Below are positions 16,959 to 25,511 of a stretch of 64,000 bases of DNA, in pieces; position 1 is the stretch's first letter; the number at the start of each line of letters is the position of its first letter. The position numbers were made by a program, and so were the translations under genes. The stretch is from Paenibacillus sp. MBLB1832 (GTDB lineage: Bacteria; Bacillota; Bacilli; Paenibacillales; NBRC-103111), in NCBI RefSeq assembly GCF_032271945.1, contig NZ_CP130319.1:2809001-2873000 (forward strand), given 5' to 3'. The notes beneath the pieces are model-generated. The model was not told the DNA's origin, did not search any database, and saw only the letters and a program-made list of their open reading frames with translations.

Positions 16959-17189
16959 ATGACAAATGAAAAATTCCTCGAAATGAAACAACGAGTTGGT
17001 TGGGGAGAAGAGTTCCTTATTTACCATAAAGACGAGGGATATTGGATTAGCCAGAACTCTACGGGAGTCTATTTCACAAGGAATGTAGATGGTTATACAC
17101 AAGATTTTGATAACTCGGAAGAATTATTTGAAAACGCCAAAATCGGAGAACAATATTTAAAAGAACTTTTTCAAGAAATTGAATGGTAG
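16959..17189 (+). CDS. Small hypothetical protein
   Basis: A 76-residue acidic protein with aromatic beta strands (EFLIYHKDEGYWISQNSTGVYFTRN) and an acidic helical tail. ATG behind AGAAAGGA. Size and composition are like small immunity proteins; the family is not recognised. Confidence 0.65.
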   Translation: MTNEKFLEMKQRVGWGEEFLIYHKDEGYWISQNSTGVYFTRNVDGYTQDFDNSEELFENAKIGEQYLKELFQEIEW

Positions 17190-17200
17190 GGTAGATTCAA

Positions 17201-17250
17201 TTAAGCAAGGGCATCGTATTCTTGCTTAAGCAGAACGATAGCTCAATAAT
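17201..17250 (+). repeat. attC-like site 20 (fused, partial)
   Basis: AAGCAAGGGCATCG..TTCTTGCTT hairpin running into CTTAAGCAGAACGATAGCTC, which resembles a half-site. Left and right halves cannot be told apart. Confidence 0.5.
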
Positions 17251-17271
17251 CTAACTTCTCTGGAGGGAAAA

Positions 17272-17556
17272 ATGGGTTACATTTGTCCAGTTTGTGGTTA
17301 TGATGAATTAGAAAAACAACCATATGATGAAAAGGGTAATGAATCATTCGAGATATGCGTATGTTGCAGTTTTGAGTTTGGCGTTGATGACATGCTTTAT
17401 ACGTTTGAAACATACCGAATGGAATGGTTATCTAATGGTGCGAAATGGTTGTTCGATACTAGACGCAGTGGTAATTGGAATGCAGATGAACAACTAAAGA
17501 ATATTGACAGAATCAAACCAATGTACATACCATACCATCGTCCACCAAAGCCCTAA
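17272..17556 (+). CDS. Cysteine-rich CPCC-type zinc-ribbon protein
   Basis: A 94-residue protein with CPVCGYDEL at the N-terminus and ESFEICVCCSFEFGVDD some 20 residues later. This is the two-knuckle pattern of the small Cys-rich CPCC family. Function unknown. ATG behind GGAGGG. Stop codon TAA directly abuts the left half-site (CCCTAAGCTAACG). Confidence 0.8.
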   Translation: MGYICPVCGYDELEKQPYDEKGNESFEICVCCSFEFGVDDMLYTFETYRMEWLSNGAKWLFDTRRSGNWNADEQLKNIDRIKPMYIPYHRPPKP

Positions 17557-17644
17557 GCTAACGGGAAACGATAGCGGAAGAGAGGCTGCCTTGAGGTAGC
17601 TTCTTTTTGGTATCCATTCAACTATCGGGCAGATTTGCGTGGTG
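17556..17644 (+). repeat. attC-like site 21 (complete)
   Basis: Left half AGCTAACGGGAAACGATAGC, hairpin GAGAGGCTGCC-TTGA-GGTAGCTTC, right half AACTATCGGGCAGATTTGCG. About 60 bases are identical to site 47. Confidence 0.85.
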
Positions 17645-17718
17645 GCATCGAGCGTCCAACCGACAAATATACTTCGTTTTGTCCAGTTACTTTGACCGAT
17701 TGACTGGATGATGATTTT

Positions 17719-17864
17719 TGTCGGGTAACAAGAACATTATCCCATTAATATTCGTGTAATACGCGGCTTTTTTATTTTATGGGATAAGGTTGTTGTCAAA
17801 TCTCAATGACAGAACTTTATCCAATTCCCGATGTATGACAAGAACATTATTCCATTCCCGACAA
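17719..17864. repeat. Cluster of forward and inverted copies of a 20-bp motif
   Basis: AACAAGAACATTATCCCAT occurs forward at 17727-17745, inverted at 17779-17798 after a GCGGCTTTTTTATTTTA stretch, partly at about 17807-17825 and forward again at 17836-17856, with CGGG/CCCG at the edges. The order of copies is the same as in the cluster at 1822-1970. A related pair (TTCTTGTC...GACAAG) lies at 19270-19295 beyond the next gene. The rest of 17650-18060 shows no gene. Confidence 0.5.
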
Positions 17865-18060
17865 CCAAAGCGAATACACTTTTCACTCCCTTGAGCTGAT
17901 ACATGATCTTCAGGTTTCCTTTTCTTCAAGAAGGTAGAACATACCATTTTACGGGAAAGATGGTACAATATAATAGATGCCTTCAACTTATCGTTGAAGA
18001 AATTAGAGAATAGATTAAGCTCATCGAAATTCTTGAAAATAAACAGATCGGAGCAATAAT

Positions 18061-19188
18061 ATGAACACCTATTATTCAAGACTTGGACGACTTCTGGATG
18101 AAAAAACACCTATCTACCAGGAAGGTTATTACGTGATGTGTGAAGGTGACGAGGCTAAATTCAGTCCAGAGAAACCAGAGGGCGTAGAACTCATTTCAGC
18201 GGAAGCCTTTATCCATGCGCTGGTGGAAGGCTGTAAGTTTGTCATCCAATCTTTTGCGGAGGGCCCAGATAACAAGAACGTATACGCTTTTAATTTATAT
18301 GCTGACGAACATAATAGCTACTACATCTATATGAACACGCTAGATCGATTTGAGAAAACGCTGGAAAAGTATCGGGGCGGCAAGTACGGAGACAAATACC
18401 AGAAAGACAGTGAGGTGCTTTCGTTAAAATACAGTCAAGGGGACTTTGGCTTTCAGCTCTTCCCAGATGATATGGGGGAAAGCAGCCGCATCATCAGAGC
18501 TTTTGAAAACTTGGCTTATACGGTTATGGACCTGGATGAGGACGACTGCTTAAGCGAAGAGGATGAGCCTGTGATTGCCTTCGAAGCGGGTATTCTGAAA
18601 GATGGGTTTAATCTACTAACCTTGAAGGCAGCAGCTCAACTTATTGAGGAAAATGCCTTTGCCCCGTTACAACGCACAGAAGACTTTATCGCATTTGCTG
18701 CGACGGGAAATGATTATGTGGACTACAGCTTGACGATGCGAAAAACAATAGATCTAGACTTGTTTTATCGCTTGTTTCCAGATGTTAAGGAGAAGGATGC
18801 GCTCTTCCAAGCGGAAATTGATAAGACTGCAGGCTTATCCGTGAGTGAAGCATTGGATTACTGGCTCCCTGCTGTTCATTCGGACTATGTGCCAGAGTCA
18901 CCAGCCCAATATATCAAATTCGAATATGATCTATTTATGCGTCTGGAGTGTTACAGTAACTCTCTTGCTAGGGAGTGTTTGGAGCGATTGAAAAAGTTTG
19001 ATTGGAATGAGCCTCTTGAACGCAATGATTATGAGCTCATCGCATATTATCAGGAAGCACTACATTTTGCAGGAGAGCTTACAGAAGACCAGCGTGAAAA
19101 CTGCATAGCATTAGCTGAACAAATGACCGATTCCAACGAGGACTTGCAGGAATGGGCGAATACGCTACTAGCAATTGCGAGAACCTAA
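18061..19188 (+). CDS. Hypothetical protein, possibly DUF4303-like
   Basis: A 375-residue acidic soluble protein, richer in G+C than the neighbouring cassettes. The N-terminal part has VYAFNLYADEHNSYYIYMNTLDRFEKTLEKY, reminiscent of DUF4303-type proteins. The C-terminal half is helical (SVSEALDYWLPAVHSDYV, LARECLERLKKFDW) and may be a separate helical-repeat part. ATG behind GGAGC. It is flanked on both sides by related short inverted repeats (17719-17864 and 19266-19295), so it may have entered by another route than the other cassettes. Confidence 0.6.
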   Translation: MNTYYSRLGRLLDEKTPIYQEGYYVMCEGDEAKFSPEKPEGVELISAEAFIHALVEGCKFVIQSFAEGPDNKNVYAFNLYADEHNSYYIYMNTLDRFEKTLEKYRGGKYGDKYQKDSEVLSLKYSQGDFGFQLFPDDMGESSRIIRAFENLAYTVMDLDEDDCLSEEDEPVIAFEAGILKDGFNLLTLKAAAQLIEENAFAPLQRTEDFIAFAATGNDYVDYSLTMRKTIDLDLFYRLFPDVKEKDALFQAEIDKTAGLSVSEALDYWLPAVHSDYVPESPAQYIKFEYDLFMRLECYSNSLARECLERLKKFDWNEPLERNDYELIAYYQEALHFAGELTEDQRENCIALAEQMTDSNEDLQEWANTLLAIART

Positions 19189-19265
19189 TCTATTACTCAT
19201 ATAGTCATAACAAAAACGGGGCCTCACGAATCAATGAGCTCCGTGACAAACAAAGCGCTGCACAT

Positions 19266-19295
19266 AAAGTTCTTGTCATTCCCGATTTTGACAAG
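19266..19295. repeat. Inverted repeat related to the 17.7-kb cluster
   Basis: TTCTTGTCATTCCCGATTTT followed by GACAAGAG; the same TTGTC/CCCGA words occur inverted in the cluster at 17719-17864. Confidence 0.4.
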
Positions 19296-19302
19296 AGGCA
19301 CT

Positions 19303-19402
19303 ACGTTAAGCTATCTGGGAACGAGAGCGCGGCGGTGGAACAGATCCACCGCTCATTTGCATTTCTGCGCAGTTGCTCAGCTATCGGGCAGGATACTTGA
19401 AT
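19303..19402 (+). repeat. attC-like site 22 (complete)
   Basis: Left half AAGCTATCTGGGAACGAGAG, hairpin GCGGTGGA-ACAGA-TCCACCGC, right half AGCTATCGGGCAGGATACTT. The hairpin family is shared with sites 25 and 46. Confidence 0.8.
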
Positions 19403-19508
19403 GACTTCTCGAATAACTTAAGCCATTGCGAATTTAAGAAGTTCGCAGAAAAGATGTTATACGAAATAATTGCTTTGTGTCGAAAGTGAGTTAGTTTGGA
19501 GGTAGATT

Positions 19509-20294
19509 ATGTCAAGGTTAAGTTCTGAAACTTTATTTCATTATGTACGTGAAAAGAGTTTTTTAATTAGTATACTTCAAAATAATTTTCGTCCGAGGTA
19601 TGTGAAAGAAGAGTTTTCATTTGAATCTAATGAATTGGCTAAAATTGCTTTACCGATGCTTTGCTTTTGCGATATTAAGCTGTCAAGTATTGATGAACAC
19701 GTTAAGTGGTATGGTAAATACGGTATTGGAATGAAGAAAGAATGGGCTTTAAAAAAAGGATTAACTCCAGTTCATTACTATAATCCCAATTCACATGCTA
19801 TAAAGCATTTGTCAGATGCATTGTTGAACATTAGACAGGGCATAAAAAATGGTACAAGTAATCTTGATGCTTATATATCAAATTATTATAATCTGTGGTT
19901 TTTGAAACCATATACAGGTGAGCAGTATAACAGATCAGAAGATAAAATTTTACAAAAGGAGTTTTATGATGAAAGGGAATGGCGCTATATTCCATCTCTT
20001 GATGAGTTAAAGAGATTGGATGAGGGGTTACCGATGTCGATTTCAGGTGATGAATTAGTTAGATTTGAGAATAAATATGATTCTTATAACAGCGATTTGA
20101 ATACAAAACTGGGAGAATCAATAAGCTTAGATTTTACTCCACAAGACATTTCATATATTATCGTTGGCCATGAGGAAGAGCGACTGGAAATGATTGGAGC
20201 CATTAAGCAAGCTAAAAGTCATTTTGATAGAGATACTAGAGAACTTGTATTTAGCAAAATTATCAGTCTTGAGCAAATTTTTAAAGATTTTTAG
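19509..20294 (+). CDS. AbiGi-like abortive infection protein
   Basis: The 261-residue protein resembles the AbiGi family, the antitoxin-side component of the AbiG phage abortive-infection system: LFHYVREKSFLISILQNNFRPRY at residues 10-32, LPMLCFCDIKLSSIDEHVKWYGKYGIGMKKEWA at about 55-87, and FYDEREWRYIPS near 160. No AbiGii partner is next to it, so it may act alone or with a distant partner. ATG behind GGAGG. Single-gene cassette with its own complete upstream site. Confidence 0.75.
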   Translation: MSRLSSETLFHYVREKSFLISILQNNFRPRYVKEEFSFESNELAKIALPMLCFCDIKLSSIDEHVKWYGKYGIGMKKEWALKKGLTPVHYYNPNSHAIKHLSDALLNIRQGIKNGTSNLDAYISNYYNLWFLKPYTGEQYNRSEDKILQKEFYDEREWRYIPSLDELKRLDEGLPMSISGDELVRFENKYDSYNSDLNTKLGESISLDFTPQDISYIIVGHEEERLEMIGAIKQAKSHFDRDTRELVFSKIISLEQIFKDF

Positions 20295-20356
20295 GTGACG
20301 GACGTGCGCAATTACTTCGCATAACAATGTGATCACGCATCGGGAATTCGCCCTAC

Positions 20357-20388
20357 ATTAAGCTAGCGAGGAACGATAGCTGAATCAT
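20357..20388 (+). repeat. attC-like site 23 (left half only)
   Basis: AGCTAGCGAGGAACGATAGC. The next gene follows after about 40 bp with no hairpin or right half. Confidence 0.6.
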
Positions 20389-20427
20389 CCCAGATTATCG
20401 AAGTGCCTTGATAGTAAGGAGGAACGA

Positions 20428-20775
20428 ATGAAGTTTATTTACAAATGCGTCTCGTGTGATGTTGAACTGTTCCTAAATGACCGAAATACAGTGGTAAGAT
20501 TTTATGATAAAAAAAGTGAACAACATGAAGATGAAATTATTAATTTAGTTCATGTTCATCCTGGTCACGGGTACCTATGTTTGAAGTATAAGGGTAAAGA
20601 TACGGCATTGCTAAGCGGATTTTTAGATGAAAGTTTCTTTAAAAATGATGAAATAGTGCAAGCAGCAATTGATTTCATCGAAAATATACTACCAGATGTA
20701 AAGAATCGCTATGTACCTTATCATATTTCTCTCATTAAAAAAACGAGTTTTGTTGAATACAATGGCGAATATTAA
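20428..20775 (+). CDS. Hypothetical protein
   Basis: A 115-residue soluble protein. N-terminal strands with two Cys (YKCVSCDVELFL) and a His-containing loop (LVHVHPGHGYLCLKY), then an acidic helix. ATG behind AAGGAGG. Family not recognised. Confidence 0.65.
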   Translation: MKFIYKCVSCDVELFLNDRNTVVRFYDKKSEQHEDEIINLVHVHPGHGYLCLKYKGKDTALLSGFLDESFFKNDEIVQAAIDFIENILPDVKNRYVPYHISLIKKTSFVEYNGEY

Positions 20776-20792
20776 TAGCGTGGGAACCATTT

Positions 20793-20889
20793 GCGCTAAC
20801 GAGAAACGTTACTTAAATAGGGATCGCCAGCTGCCGCGCAGTATGGACGGTCCCTATTTCGCTGAAGTAAAGGGCAGAATTGTTGAATC
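20793..20889 (+). repeat. attC-like site 24 (complete)
   Basis: Left half CGCTAACGAGAAACGTTACT, hairpin AATAGGGATCG..CGGTCCCTATT, right half AAGTAAAGGGCAGAATTGTT. Confidence 0.85.
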
Positions 20890-21007
20890 GATTCACGAAT
20901 ATGTAAAGTATTGAGGTGTTTGCGAAATTCGCAAATATGACGTTTGATAAAATCCTTAAATACAGAGAAGTTAAAGATTAAATTAGTTCAAACGAAAGGG
21001 CGCTTGG

Positions 21008-21349
21008 ATGAACATTTACATGAGTAAATTCGAATTTGAATCAATAAAAGAAACTAACATTGATCTATTCTATAAAGTTAGAAGTGTTATCAATGAATTT
21101 GATCCCGTATCTTTAATAAGAAATGGTGCACCTGTTAATGAACATGAGGTCTTAGTTGCATATGTCCTCTACTTACTATTAGCTAATAAAACGGAAAAAC
21201 TTAAAACAGAACTTATCGATTCTTATAAATATTATGGTTTTGATCCAGAAGATACTAGAGAAGAATATAAAGAATCATTTAATAGAAGAATTCAAGATAC
21301 AACCGAGGAAATTTTAAAAGTATATAAAGAATATATAGATGAAATTTAG
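21008..21349 (+). CDS. Hypothetical protein
   Basis: A 113-residue protein, mostly helical and charged, with a hydrophobic middle (HEVLVAYVLYLLLANK) too short and mixed for a sure membrane helix. ATG behind AAAGGGCG. Family not recognised; single-gene cassette. Confidence 0.65.
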   Translation: MNIYMSKFEFESIKETNIDLFYKVRSVINEFDPVSLIRNGAPVNEHEVLVAYVLYLLLANKTEKLKTELIDSYKYYGFDPEDTREEYKESFNRRIQDTTEEILKVYKEYIDEI

Positions 21350-21412
21350 TGACTTTGGGGAAGTTGTTGAGGACTTAATCTAACATCATATTCACGCATC
21401 GGGCATTAGATC

Positions 21413-21515
21413 ATTAAGGCTCCCTGGGGAAACTATAGCCTGGCGATGGAATCGATACATCGCTTGTTTGCGTTTCTGTGCGATCGGCTCAACTATCGGG
21501 CAGGATACTTCCAAT
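21413..21515 (+). repeat. attC-like site 25 (left half diverged)
   Basis: Left half GGCTCCCTGGGGAAACTATA, hairpin GGCGATGGAATCGATACATCGC, right half AACTATCGGGCAGGATACTT. The right half is a 7-6-7 palindrome with one mismatch. Confidence 0.75.
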
Positions 21516-21518
21516 ATG

Positions 21519-21527
21519 TGTTAAAAT
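21519..21527 (+). promoter_or_regulatory. Extended -10 promoter
   Basis: TGTTAAAAT, directly after the right half-site. The same words follow the sites before 32557 and 58908. Confidence 0.5.
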
Positions 21528-21548
21528 TGAATTATCTGTATCCGTGGG

Positions 21549-21854
21549 GTGAAAATACTGAAAAGCAATGCTACAAAGTTGGGTATTATTATAATTTTTA
21601 TGTTGATTGTTTTTTGCGGATATCTCTACAATCAACACTTGCACAATAGTAGTTACAGAACTAAAGCATTAAAATACATTAAGGAATTTGACAATACCCA
21701 AATGTATAACTACATTGGAGAATCACAAAAAGAGTGCCATATGATAGGAGGTTGTGAAGTCAGAGTCTACCTACAAGGTAGTGTTACTGGTGAAAAAGTT
21801 ACTATTCTCATACTTAATGGCAGAGTCGCTCCCATAGCTAAAGCAATAAAGTAA
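21549..21854 (+). CDS. Membrane-anchored small protein
   Basis: A 101-residue protein with one N-terminal hydrophobic helix (about 10-27) after a basic start (MKILKSNATK), so an extracytoplasmic C-terminal domain is likely. That domain contains two cysteines (KECHMIGGCEV), which could form a disulphide. GTG start at 21549 close behind GTGGGG. Not recognised. Confidence 0.6.
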   Translation: MKILKSNATKLGIIIIFMLIVFCGYLYNQHLHNSSYRTKALKYIKEFDNTQMYNYIGESQKECHMIGGCEVRVYLQGSVTGEKVTILILNGRVAPIAKAIK

Positions 21855-21907
21855 ATTCTGATTCAAGGTAAAGGAGCATATGTGTCATTTTTATAATCGT
21901 TTGGTAT

Positions 21908-22008
21908 AGACCTAAAGGGAAACTAAAATTGAATAAACAAACACCACATGGCTGCCGCGTAATATGATTGGCAGCCTCATTACGTTAACGGGCAGATTAC
22001 TTCAATAG
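21908..22008 (+). repeat. attC-like site 26 (complete)
   Basis: Left half ACCTAAAGGGAAACTAAAAT, hairpin GGCTGCCGCG..TTGGCAGCC, right half CGTTAACGGGCAGATTACTT. The stretch before the hairpin (AATAAACAAACACCACATGG) recurs at site 60. Confidence 0.8.
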
Positions 22009-22086
22009 AAACCATACAGGAATCACGAAATCTCCCTCGAATTAGTAACTAAATAAATAAAATTCCTTTTGACAGGAGGAAACGTT

Positions 22087-22557
22087 TTGAAAGTTCGAAG
22101 TGGTGTAAAGGGAATCGTAATTAAAAATAATAGTTTGTTAACCATCAAGAAACATGACGATAAATTCGAAGCTGACTATACACTACCAGGTGGCGGTCAA
22201 GAACATGGTGAAAATTTAGTTGAAGCCCTTCAGAGAGAATTTCTAGAGGAAGTAGGATGCCTTATAAAAGTAAAGCAATTTGTGTTTCTTAGGGAGTACA
22301 TTGGTAAGAATCATCATGGGAACAATTTGATAGACCCAAAAACTCATGTGGTGGACCACGTTTTTATTTGTGAAATAGTGGATGAGCATAATATCGGAAA
22401 TGGGATTGCCCCAGATGAGGACTACATTGGGATTGAGTGGATTCCAGTAACATGTCTTAATGAATTTAGGTTTTTCCCAAAAGGATTGATTAAAAACATA
22501 ATTGAAATTGCAAATGATGAAATACCACATGGATTCTATACGGGAGATATAAATTAA
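22087..22557 (+). CDS. NUDIX hydrolase
   Basis: The 156-residue protein carries a complete NUDIX box (GGGQEHGENLVEALQREFLE then EVGCL), with the catalytic REFLEE glutamates. It starts with SGVKGIVIKNNSLLTIKKHD and ends with a short helical tail. It likely hydrolyses a nucleotide derivative; substrate unknown. The TTG at 22087 is chosen because AGGAGG precedes it by 7-8 bases. Stop TAA, then site 27, which is split by a group II intron. Confidence 0.9.
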   Translation: MKVRSGVKGIVIKNNSLLTIKKHDDKFEADYTLPGGGQEHGENLVEALQREFLEEVGCLIKVKQFVFLREYIGKNHHGNNLIDPKTHVVDHVFICEIVDEHNIGNGIAPDEDYIGIEWIPVTCLNEFRFFPKGLIKNIIEIANDEIPHGFYTGDIN

Positions 22558-22567
22558 ACACTTTCTT

Positions 22568-22581
22568 CAGCTAACGAGAAA
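22568..22581 (+). repeat. attC-like site 27, 5' piece
   Basis: CAGCTAACGAGAAA is the start of a left half-site, cut by the intron; it continues at 25225. Confidence 0.8.
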
Positions 22582-25224
22582 GTACGACAAGTTCTGCTAT
22601 AAGCACCAACAGTGCGAAAAGCAGGAGATTACAGTAGTAATCTCAACTTTACAACCGAGGATGGGAATGACGGAACCATGTATCCCGAAACCATCCCGCC
22701 AACACTCCTGCATGCGTCATGTTTAACAGAACATGAGGTGTGAAGTACAGGTAGATTCGACAGAACGAAGGCTAAAGCCATCTAAATAGAAAAGGTATGC
22801 CAACGGATATGTCGCGCGGCTGAAAAATTGAATATGGTGAGAATTTTCGCATTAAAGCGACATGACGAACTTCTGAATGTACGGGTCTAAAGTTAGAGCA
22901 TGCGGAAACGTATGTACCATCAGACGATGGGGTGAGTGGCGTAAAGTAAAACTTTCTTCTATGAAATACGCTATGCCAAACTAAGGAGGCATTGGTCTCA
23001 CAGGCTTAGAGGAAGCACCTAAGTTCAGAAAAGATAGCTAGGCTGTAAGGTACTTGGAAAGCAAGGGACGTTGCAAGAAGGGCTGTTACCCGAAACGGTT
23101 ACAATAAGGCACATGCCGAAATGCATTTATCCTTGTGAGGGCAGGGGCACGACTGATGAAACCTCTGTAATAGAGGCGGAGGAATAGCCCCAAGTCTAAT
23201 TGAAAAGAACGATCATTTTCCATACGTGAATTGCACCGATCAGGTAGGAATGTGGGGACATCGCTTCGTCAGGAGGGATGCCACAGTGCAAGCTTTACGA
23301 AATTGGGAGTATTACGGCATGACGGAAGCTTTTACGGATTTGTACGAAAGATCAGCAAACAATGAGATATTTTCACGTCTCTATGAAATCGTCACATCCA
23401 GAGAGAACATCTTGTTGGCTTACCGTACGATGAAGTCCAATAAAGGATCAAAGACACCAGGAACAGATGGGCTAACCATCAAAGACATCGAACAACGCCC
23501 CGAAAACGAATTAGTGAGTGAAATCCAAAACAGACTGCAACACTATCGTCCCAAGAATGTCAGAAGGAAGCTCATCGAAAAAGATAACGGCAAAATGAGG
23601 CCGCTTGGCATCCCATGCATTCTCGACCGCATCATCCAGCAGTGCTTCAAGCAAGTCCTTGAGCCCATAGCTGAAGCTAAATTCTACAACCACAGCTACG
23701 GATTCAGACCCCTCCGATCGACACATCATGCCATGGCAAGAGTCCAATTTCTTATCAATCAAGCGTCGATGCATTATGTAGTAGACATCGACATATTGAG
23801 TTTCTTCGACAACGTCAATCATACGTTGCTTATGAAGCAACTTTGGAACATGGGCATCCAAGATAGAATGGTACTAGCCTGCATTTCTAAAATGCTAAAA
23901 GCTGAAATCGATGGAGAAGGAATACCGTCAAAAGGCGTGCCTCAAGGAGGACTGTTGTCGACGTTGCTTTCGAATGTCGTACTGAACGACTTGGACCACT
24001 GGGTAGCAGGTCAATGGGAGCTATTTCCCTTGAAGAAGCAACCTAAAAAGTCAAGGGACAGCCAAAGATACGCTAAAATCCGCACGACCCTTAAAGAAGG
24101 CTATTTGGTGCGTTACGCCGACGACTTTAAAATCATTTGCAGAGATTGGAGATCGGCTCAGAGATGGTATCATGCGGTAGTTTTGTATCTCAAAGACCGC
24201 TTAAAGCTCGACATCTCTCCAGAGAAATCGCAAATCATTAACCTGCGAAAAAGAGAGTCGGAATTTCTTGGCTTTACAATCCGAGCAAACAAAAAGGGTC
24301 AAAAGCGAGTAGCGCATACGGGGATCAAATCGGGCAAAATACAGAAAATGAGGAGCGAAGTCAAGAAACATATTCTCAAAATGAGGGCTTCGCCAACGGC
24401 GCTAACCGCTGCACGTTTCAACAGCTTTGTTCTAGGAATTCACAACTATTTCAATCGGGCAACACATGTAAATGTTGCGTTCTCACGTCTTGCCTATGAT
24501 CTGCGAGCTTTCATGTATAATCGTCTTAAACAAATCGGGAAATATGAACATCCTGCAAACCCACCGCCAACATACAGTAAATTTTACAGCTTGGGGTACA
24601 GGACTTTTAAAGTAGCAGATGTTTATTTATACCCTCTGGCCAATGTAAAAACAAAGAATACGATGGGCTTTAGTCAAGGTCTTTCGCTCTTTACCACAGC
24701 AGGCAGAGAACAAATATACAAAAAGCTTCGACCAGATTTACGTCAGGAGATTTACTTCCTAACGAAATCTAGCATCCCGAATCAGAGTGTAGAGTATATA
24801 GATAATCGGATTAGTCGGTATAGCATGAAAATGGGGAAATGCGAAATTACAGGCATGTATCTCTTCGCATCCGATGTTCACTGTCACCACTATATCCCAC
24901 CCCACGCAGGTGGAAACGACAAGTTTAACAACTTGCGTATCCTCCACAAGGAGGTCGGGAAACTTATCCTACAAACACACAAAGAGACAATTGACGTACT
25001 CAAGGAAAAACTGGATCTAACGGAATTGATGATGGTTCAGATCAACAAATACCGTGAAAAGTATGCATTAAGACCAGTTTAACATATCCCAAATCAATGA
25101 GTAACGAGGAACTTATGATTTAGTAAATTCAGTTAGAGGGAACGCGGAGTACTGGGAAACTCGTACGCTCCGTGTGGAGCAGGGGAAAAGCTGGAGATCA
25201 CATCAAATGCTTACCTATTGCAAC
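22582..25224 (+). mobile_element. Group II intron inserted in a cassette site
   Basis: About 2.64 kb. Removing it rejoins CTAACGAGAAA with CTATAGTTGAGG, a normal left half-site. The 5' end reads GTACGAC (most introns start GTGYG). About 640 bases of structured RNA precede the encoded protein. A domain V-like hairpin lies at 25141-25176 (GCGGAGTAC-tgGGAAACtc-GTACGCTCCGTG, a stem with two-base bulge and GAAA loop), and the 3' end is ...GCAAC. Boundaries are inferred from the site consensus. The intron lies on the same strand as the array genes. Confidence 0.9.
23226..25082 (+). CDS. ltrA: Group II intron reverse transcriptase/maturase with HNH
   Basis: A 618-residue intron-encoded protein needed for splicing and retrohoming. 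The reverse-transcriptase domain (about 60-330) shows GTDGLTIKDIE, PLGIPCILDRIIQQ, SYGFRPLRS, GVPQGGLLS and the catalytic YADDFKI. A maturase (X) domain follows (about 370-480), and a C-terminal HNH endonuclease (about 540-590) has CEITG...VHCHHYIPPHAGG..NNLRILH. The presence of HNH separates it from class C introns, the class known to target integron attC sites, which lack it. An internal ATG (MTEAFTDLYE) may be the true start. Confidence 0.92.
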   Translation: MNCTDQVGMWGHRFVRRDATVQALRNWEYYGMTEAFTDLYERSANNEIFSRLYEIVTSRENILLAYRTMKSNKGSKTPGTDGLTIKDIEQRPENELVSEIQNRLQHYRPKNVRRKLIEKDNGKMRPLGIPCILDRIIQQCFKQVLEPIAEAKFYNHSYGFRPLRSTHHAMARVQFLINQASMHYVVDIDILSFFDNVNHTLLMKQLWNMGIQDRMVLACISKMLKAEIDGEGIPSKGVPQGGLLSTLLSNVVLNDLDHWVAGQWELFPLKKQPKKSRDSQRYAKIRTTLKEGYLVRYADDFKIICRDWRSAQRWYHAVVLYLKDRLKLDISPEKSQIINLRKRESEFLGFTIRANKKGQKRVAHTGIKSGKIQKMRSEVKKHILKMRASPTALTAARFNSFVLGIHNYFNRATHVNVAFSRLAYDLRAFMYNRLKQIGKYEHPANPPPTYSKFYSLGYRTFKVADVYLYPLANVKTKNTMGFSQGLSLFTTAGREQIYKKLRPDLRQEIYFLTKSSIPNQSVEYIDNRISRYSMKMGKCEITGMYLFASDVHCHHYIPPHAGGNDKFNNLRILHKEVGKLILQTHKETIDVLKEKLDLTELMMVQINKYREKYALRPV

Positions 25225-25297
25225 CTATAGTTGAGGGGATTGCTTCGCGGCAGCTCCTCTTTTTGTTTATTAAAGTAACGGGCAGGTTAATTAAATA
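25225..25297 (+). repeat. attC-like site 27, 3' piece
   Basis: CTATAGTTGAGG end of the left half, hairpin GAGGGGATTGC-TTCGC-GGCAGCTCCTC with T-run, right half AAGTAACGGGCAGGTTAATT. Confidence 0.8.
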
Positions 25298-25392
25298 AGG
25301 TTTCTTATAATTCTTTAAAACAAATACTAAATATTGGAAACTAATTCATTTAATTAACGTCTACATTTTAAACAATAAAATGAGGAGTCATT

Positions 25393-25509
25393 TTGAGAAA
25401 GTTTATATAGGGTTTTAGCTATGGCATTACTTTAACTGCAAGTACAGTAGTGTATGCATCAGGTATTATTCAAGCCGTGAGACAGATTATGAAGGGAGAA
25501 GTGAGCTGA
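25393..25509 (+). pseudogene. Remnant of a CuAO-N-type secreted protein
   Basis: A TTG-started frame whose signal-peptide region matches that of the intact gene at 30457 (RKFI*GFSYGITLTASTVVYASGIIQA versus KKFVLGLICGIGLTATTAVYAADTIQA). It has an in-frame TAG at the sixth codon and is cut off after 38 codons. It sits 2 bp before the next gene. Confidence 0.7.
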
Positions 25510-25511
25510 TC

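Noticed and set aside
17650-18060. Minus-strand protein at 17777-18109
   Set aside because: Frame runs through the inverted-repeat cluster and the start of the next gene, without a ribosome binding site or recognisable protein pattern.
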